A stretch of DNA of 16,335 nt from positions 1 to 16,335 of the forward strand of contig UQSH01000040.1 of assembly GCA_900543795.1 (NCBI GenBank), read 5' to 3'. Shown here piece after piece: positions 13,971 through 16,335 of the stretch (its first letter is position 1; every line of letters begins with the position of its first letter). The translations under genes were made by a program, and so were the position numbers. Below the pieces are notes generated by a model. That model was not told the DNA's origin and searched no databases. It saw nothing but the letters and a program-made list of their open reading frames with translations. Origin of the DNA: an uncultured Oscillospiraceae bacterium. GTDB taxonomy: Bacteria; Bacillota; Clostridia; Oscillospirales; Acutalibacteraceae.

Positions 13971-14000
13971 TTGTTGAAATAGACCATTTGTTATGATAAT
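13971..14000 (+). promoter_or_regulatory. Probable promoter of upp-uraA
   Basis: Candidate boxes are TTGTTG (13971-13976) with GATAAT (13995-14000) at 18 nt, or TTGAAA (13974-13979) with the same -10 at 15 nt. Other -10 options are TATGAT (13992-13997) and TATTAT (14002-14007). It departs from consensus more than the other promoters here, which fits a need for activation. An AAGGAAG ribosome site is at 14021-14027. Confidence 0.5.
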
Positions 14001-14035
14001 GTATTATGGAATAAATATGAAAGGAAGTTGAAGCC

Positions 14036-14668
14036 ATGGAAAGAAAAGTAGTGATTATGGATCATCCGCTTATACAACACAAGCTTTCTATTCTTCGTGA
14101 TGTTAACACAAGCACTAAGGAGTTCAGAGACCTTGTTAATGAAATTGCAATGCTGATGATTTATGATGCAACAAGGGATTTACCTCTTGAAGATGTTGAT
14201 GTTCAAACTCCCTGCGGAATTGCTCATTGCAAGGAAATTGCCGGCAGAAAGCTTGCATTTGTTCCTATTCTTCGTGCAGGTCTCGGTATGGTTGAGGGCG
14301 GACTCGTTCTTATTCCTTCTGCAAGAGTGGGCCATATCGGTCTTTATCGAGATGAAACAACTCTTGAGCCTGTTGAGTATTACTGCAAGCTCCCGAAGGA
14401 CATTGAAGAAAGAGATGTTTTTGTTGTTGATCCAATGCTTGCAACGGGAGGTTCAGCTATAGACGCAATCTGCCAAATCAAAAAGAGAAATCCCAGATCC
14501 GTTAAATTCCTTTGCCTTATTGCCGCTCCGGAAGGACTTGAAGCTCTTAAAAAGGCTCATCCCGATGTTGATATTTATGCGGCAGGTCTTGACGACCATC
14601 TTAATGAAAACGGCTATATTGTTCCCGGTCTCGGCGATGCGGGCGACAGAATATTCGGCACAAAATAA
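14036..14668 (+). CDS. upp: Uracil phosphoribosyltransferase
   Basis: Converts uracil and PRPP to UMP, the pyrimidine salvage step that traps imported uracil. The 210 residues are the normal length. The PRPP loop VDPMLATGGS is at 131-140, the ILRAGLGM motif at 78-85 and the uracil-binding C-terminal motif GYIVPGLGDAGDRIFG at 193-208. ATG 14036 follows AAGGAAG by 8 nt. It is separated from the uracil permease by only 16 nt, so uptake and phosphoribosylation are co-expressed. No PyrR-type attenuator is apparent between the promoter and the ATG, the leader being only about 30 nt. Confidence 0.97.
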   Translation: MERKVVIMDHPLIQHKLSILRDVNTSTKEFRDLVNEIAMLMIYDATRDLPLEDVDVQTPCGIAHCKEIAGRKLAFVPILRAGLGMVEGGLVLIPSARVGHIGLYRDETTLEPVEYYCKLPKDIEERDVFVVDPMLATGGSAIDAICQIKKRNPRSVKFLCLIAAPEGLEALKKAHPDVDIYAAGLDDHLNENGYIVPGLGDAGDRIFGTK

Positions 14669-14684
14669 TTAGGAGGATAAATTA

Positions 14685-16055
14685 ATGGCAAAAAACAAAA
14701 AAGAAAAGAAAAAGTCAGCACTCGGCGAAAACGGCATTTATGATGCAAGAACGCTCGGTACTCCCAAAATGCTCTTGCTCGGATTTCAGCACACCTTTGC
14801 TATGTTCGGCGCAACTGTTCTTGTTCCTCTTTTAACCGGCCTTAATATGCAAACAACCTTGCTTATGGCAGGTCTCGGAACACTTTTATTCCATCTTATC
14901 ACCAAGCTTAAGGTTCCGGCATTCCTCGGCTCCTCTTTTGCATTCCTCGGCGGATATGCAGCTGTTGCACCTCTGGCAGAGGACGGTGCCTCAAACACCG
15001 AAATGCTTCCGTATGCCTGCCTCGGTGTTGCCTGTGCAGGTCTTGTTTATCTCATTCTTGCCGCTCTCTTTGCAATTTTCCCTGTTGAGAAGGTAATGAG
15101 ATTTTTCCCGCCTGTTGTAACAGGACCTATCATTATTGCAATCGGTTTAAACCTTGCAGGCTCTGCCGTAAACAATTGTAAAACAAATTGGATTCTTGCA
15201 CTTATCGCTCTTGCAGTAATTATAATTTGCAATATTTTCGGTAAAGGTATGGCGAAGATTATACCCATTCTTATCGGTATCGTAGTTTCCTATGTTGTTG
15301 CAGTTTGTATGGGCGAGGTTAATTTTGAGCCTATTAAAGAGGCTGCTTGGATTGGTCTTCCCATCACAAAGGAGGGAATGATCTTCGGCAATGTAGGCGA
15401 TAAAAGCCTTGCAATCAGCGCAATAATCGCAATTATGCCTATTTCCCTTGCAACAATGATGGAGCATATAGGTGATATTTCGGCAATCAGCGCAACAACT
15501 GGTAAAAACTTCCTTGCAGATCCCGGACTCAAAAGAACACTTGTCGGCGACGGTCTTGCAACCTCCATTTCAGCTGTTTTCGGCGGTCCTGCAAACACAA
15601 CATACGGCGAAAATACAGGCGTTCTTGCTTTAACAAAGGTTTATGATCCAAGAGTTGTAAGAATTGCCGCAGTTGTTGCCGTTATTCTTTCCTTCTCACC
15701 GAAATTTGCCGCTGTTATAAACACAATTCCGGCAGCAATCATCGGCGGCGTTTCCTTCGTTCTTTATGGTATGATTTCAGGCGTTGGTATTCGTAATGTG
15801 GTTGAGAATAAGATTGATTTAACTAAATCAAGAAATCTTATTATCGTTGCAGTAATCCTTGTAACTGCGCTCGGCCTCGGCGAGCTTCCTATCACAATCG
15901 GCAAATTCAGCTTCACCTTAACTGCTCTTGCAGTTGCAGCTATCGCAGGTATTGTTCTTAATGCAATTCTTCCCGGAAATGATTATGTTTTCAAAATTGA
16001 AAGCGATATAAAGGAAGAGGCAAAGGCAGAGGAAGCACCTGCACAAGCCGAATAA
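14685..16055 (+). CDS. uraA: Uracil permease, NCS2 (nucleobase:cation symporter-2) family
   Basis: Inner-membrane uracil/proton symporter. The 456 residues contain the early block GFQHTFAMFGATVLVPLLTGL (33-53), a long series of hydrophobic helices and the two key glutamates E260 (in MMEHIGDISAIS) and E309 (in YGENTGVLALTK), spaced 49 apart as in E. coli UraA E241 and E290. The N-terminus is lysine-rich and the C-terminus has an acidic Ala/Glu/Lys tail, both cytoplasmic by the positive-inside rule. A full AGGAGG site (14671-14676) precedes ATG 14685 by 8 nt. It is second in the operon with upp, which supports uracil over xanthine or uric acid as substrate. Confidence 0.95.
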   Translation: MAKNKKEKKKSALGENGIYDARTLGTPKMLLLGFQHTFAMFGATVLVPLLTGLNMQTTLLMAGLGTLLFHLITKLKVPAFLGSSFAFLGGYAAVAPLAEDGASNTEMLPYACLGVACAGLVYLILAALFAIFPVEKVMRFFPPVVTGPIIIAIGLNLAGSAVNNCKTNWILALIALAVIIICNIFGKGMAKIIPILIGIVVSYVVAVCMGEVNFEPIKEAAWIGLPITKEGMIFGNVGDKSLAISAIIAIMPISLATMMEHIGDISAISATTGKNFLADPGLKRTLVGDGLATSISAVFGGPANTTYGENTGVLALTKVYDPRVVRIAAVVAVILSFSPKFAAVINTIPAAIIGGVSFVLYGMISGVGIRNVVENKIDLTKSRNLIIVAVILVTALGLGELPITIGKFSFTLTALAVAAIAGIVLNAILPGNDYVFKIESDIKEEAKAEEAPAQAE

Positions 16056-16075
16056 TTTTTAAATAACATAAACAT

Positions 16076-16123
16076 ATTTAAGCCTGCTTTGCGTAAAAAC
16101 ACAGCAGGCTTAAATTATTTCTT
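16076..16123 (+). terminator. Rho-independent terminator of upp-uraA
   Basis: A 13-bp perfect stem (16076-16088 with 16103-16115) around a 14-nt loop, followed by the T-rich tract TTATTTCTTT. The end of this tract merges with the -35 box of the next promoter. Confidence 0.88.
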
Positions 16124-16151
16124 TGACAATATTGCAGTAATATGTTAAAAT
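16123..16151 (+). promoter_or_regulatory. Strong sigma-A promoter with extended -10 for the symporter gene
   Basis: TTGACA (16123-16128), 17-nt spacer, TAAAAT (16146-16151), with TG at 16143-16144 forming an extended -10 motif. Leader of about 28 nt to ATG 16186, with an AAGGGGA ribosome site ending at 16180. Confidence 0.88.
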
Positions 16152-16161
16152 GAAACATATT
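16139..16161. repeat. Operator-like palindrome over the -10 of the symporter promoter
   Basis: AATATGTT (16139-16146) and AACATATT (16154-16161) are exact reverse complements with a 7-nt spacer. The -10 box lies inside, and the right arm covers the expected transcription start, a repressor-like position. Confidence 0.6.
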
Positions 16162-16185
16162 TTTATTTGGAAAAAGGGGAATTAT

Positions 16186-16335
16186 ATGTCATCAGCGAAT
16201 ATTTGTATTTTAATTGCAATTGTGCTTTATCTTATTATGATGATAATTGTAGGCATTATTTGCTCAAAGAAAAACGAAAATGTAGATGATTTTTATCTTG
16301 GAGGAAGAAAGCTCGGACCGTTTGTAACCGCAATG
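16186..16335 (+). CDS. putP: Sodium:solute symporter, PutP-like, 3' end cut by the window edge
   Basis: Only the first 50 codons are present and stay open to the window edge. They encode a first membrane helix (about residues 6-26), a short lysine/asparagine loop and then the motif DDFYLGGRKLGPFVTAM, which closely resembles the sodium/proline symporter PutP in the solute:sodium symporter family. Other members of the family have related but weaker matches to LGGRxLGPFVTA, so proline is the likeliest substrate but not certain. It has its own strong promoter and is isolated from upp-uraA by a terminator. Confidence 0.72.
   Translation, partial: MSSANICILIAIVLYLIMMIIVGIICSKKNENVDDFYLGGRKLGPFVTAM

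Overview
The window looks like a housekeeping stretch of a Gram-positive, low-to-moderate GC Firmicute of class Clostridia. The order Oscillospirales, probably a gut resident, is my best guess. The reasons are consensus sigma-A promoters (TTGACA-N17-TATAAT), strong AGGAGG ribosome sites, occasional TTG starts, an EcfA1-EcfA2-EcfT-TruA block, a DUF5711-type protein, a ClpE-like unfoldase, and a FucO lactaldehyde reductase typical of deoxysugar fermenters. The taxon is inference. All genes and tRNAs lie on the + strand. I see no transposase, integrase, CRISPR array or phage gene.

Positions 1-10199 form one tightly packed gene train: glmM (5' end cut by the window edge), an RlmI/K-like SAM methyltransferase, ecfA1, ecfA2, ecfT, truA, a DUF5711-like anchored protein, a CvpA-family membrane protein, a PgsA-type phosphatidyltransferase and a ClpE-like AAA+ unfoldase. 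Most junctions are 4-nt ATGA overlaps or gaps under 15 nt, so co-transcription is likely. The content mixes cell-wall precursor supply, RNA modification, vitamin or metal uptake energisation, phospholipid synthesis and protein quality control.

Positions 10200-10790 hold a consensus promoter, five CCA-encoding tRNA genes (Gly-TCC, Arg-TCT, His-GTG, Gln-TTG, Lys-TTT) and a strong terminator. The spacers carry unusual secondary structure. A terminator-like hairpin overlaps the 3' end of tRNA-Arg, whose T-stem has an A-C mismatch, and two similar hairpins lie before tRNA-His and tRNA-Lys.

Positions 10790-12657 hold a small operon: a membrane-anchored flavodoxin-like protein, a four-histidine cytochrome-b-like membrane protein (DUF4405-like) and a YgjP-type zinc metallopeptidase. 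Then come fucO with its own consensus promoter and terminator, a upp-uraA uracil salvage operon preceded by an 11-bp tandem repeat, and the first 50 codons of a PutP-like sodium:solute symporter behind a strong promoter whose -10 box lies in a perfect inverted repeat.

Most of the window is ordinary. The best leads are the tRNA-Arg/terminator overlap, the two -10-spanning palindromes, the 11-bp repeat upstream of upp, and the flavodoxin/di-heme pair. I did not find a clear new multi-gene system.
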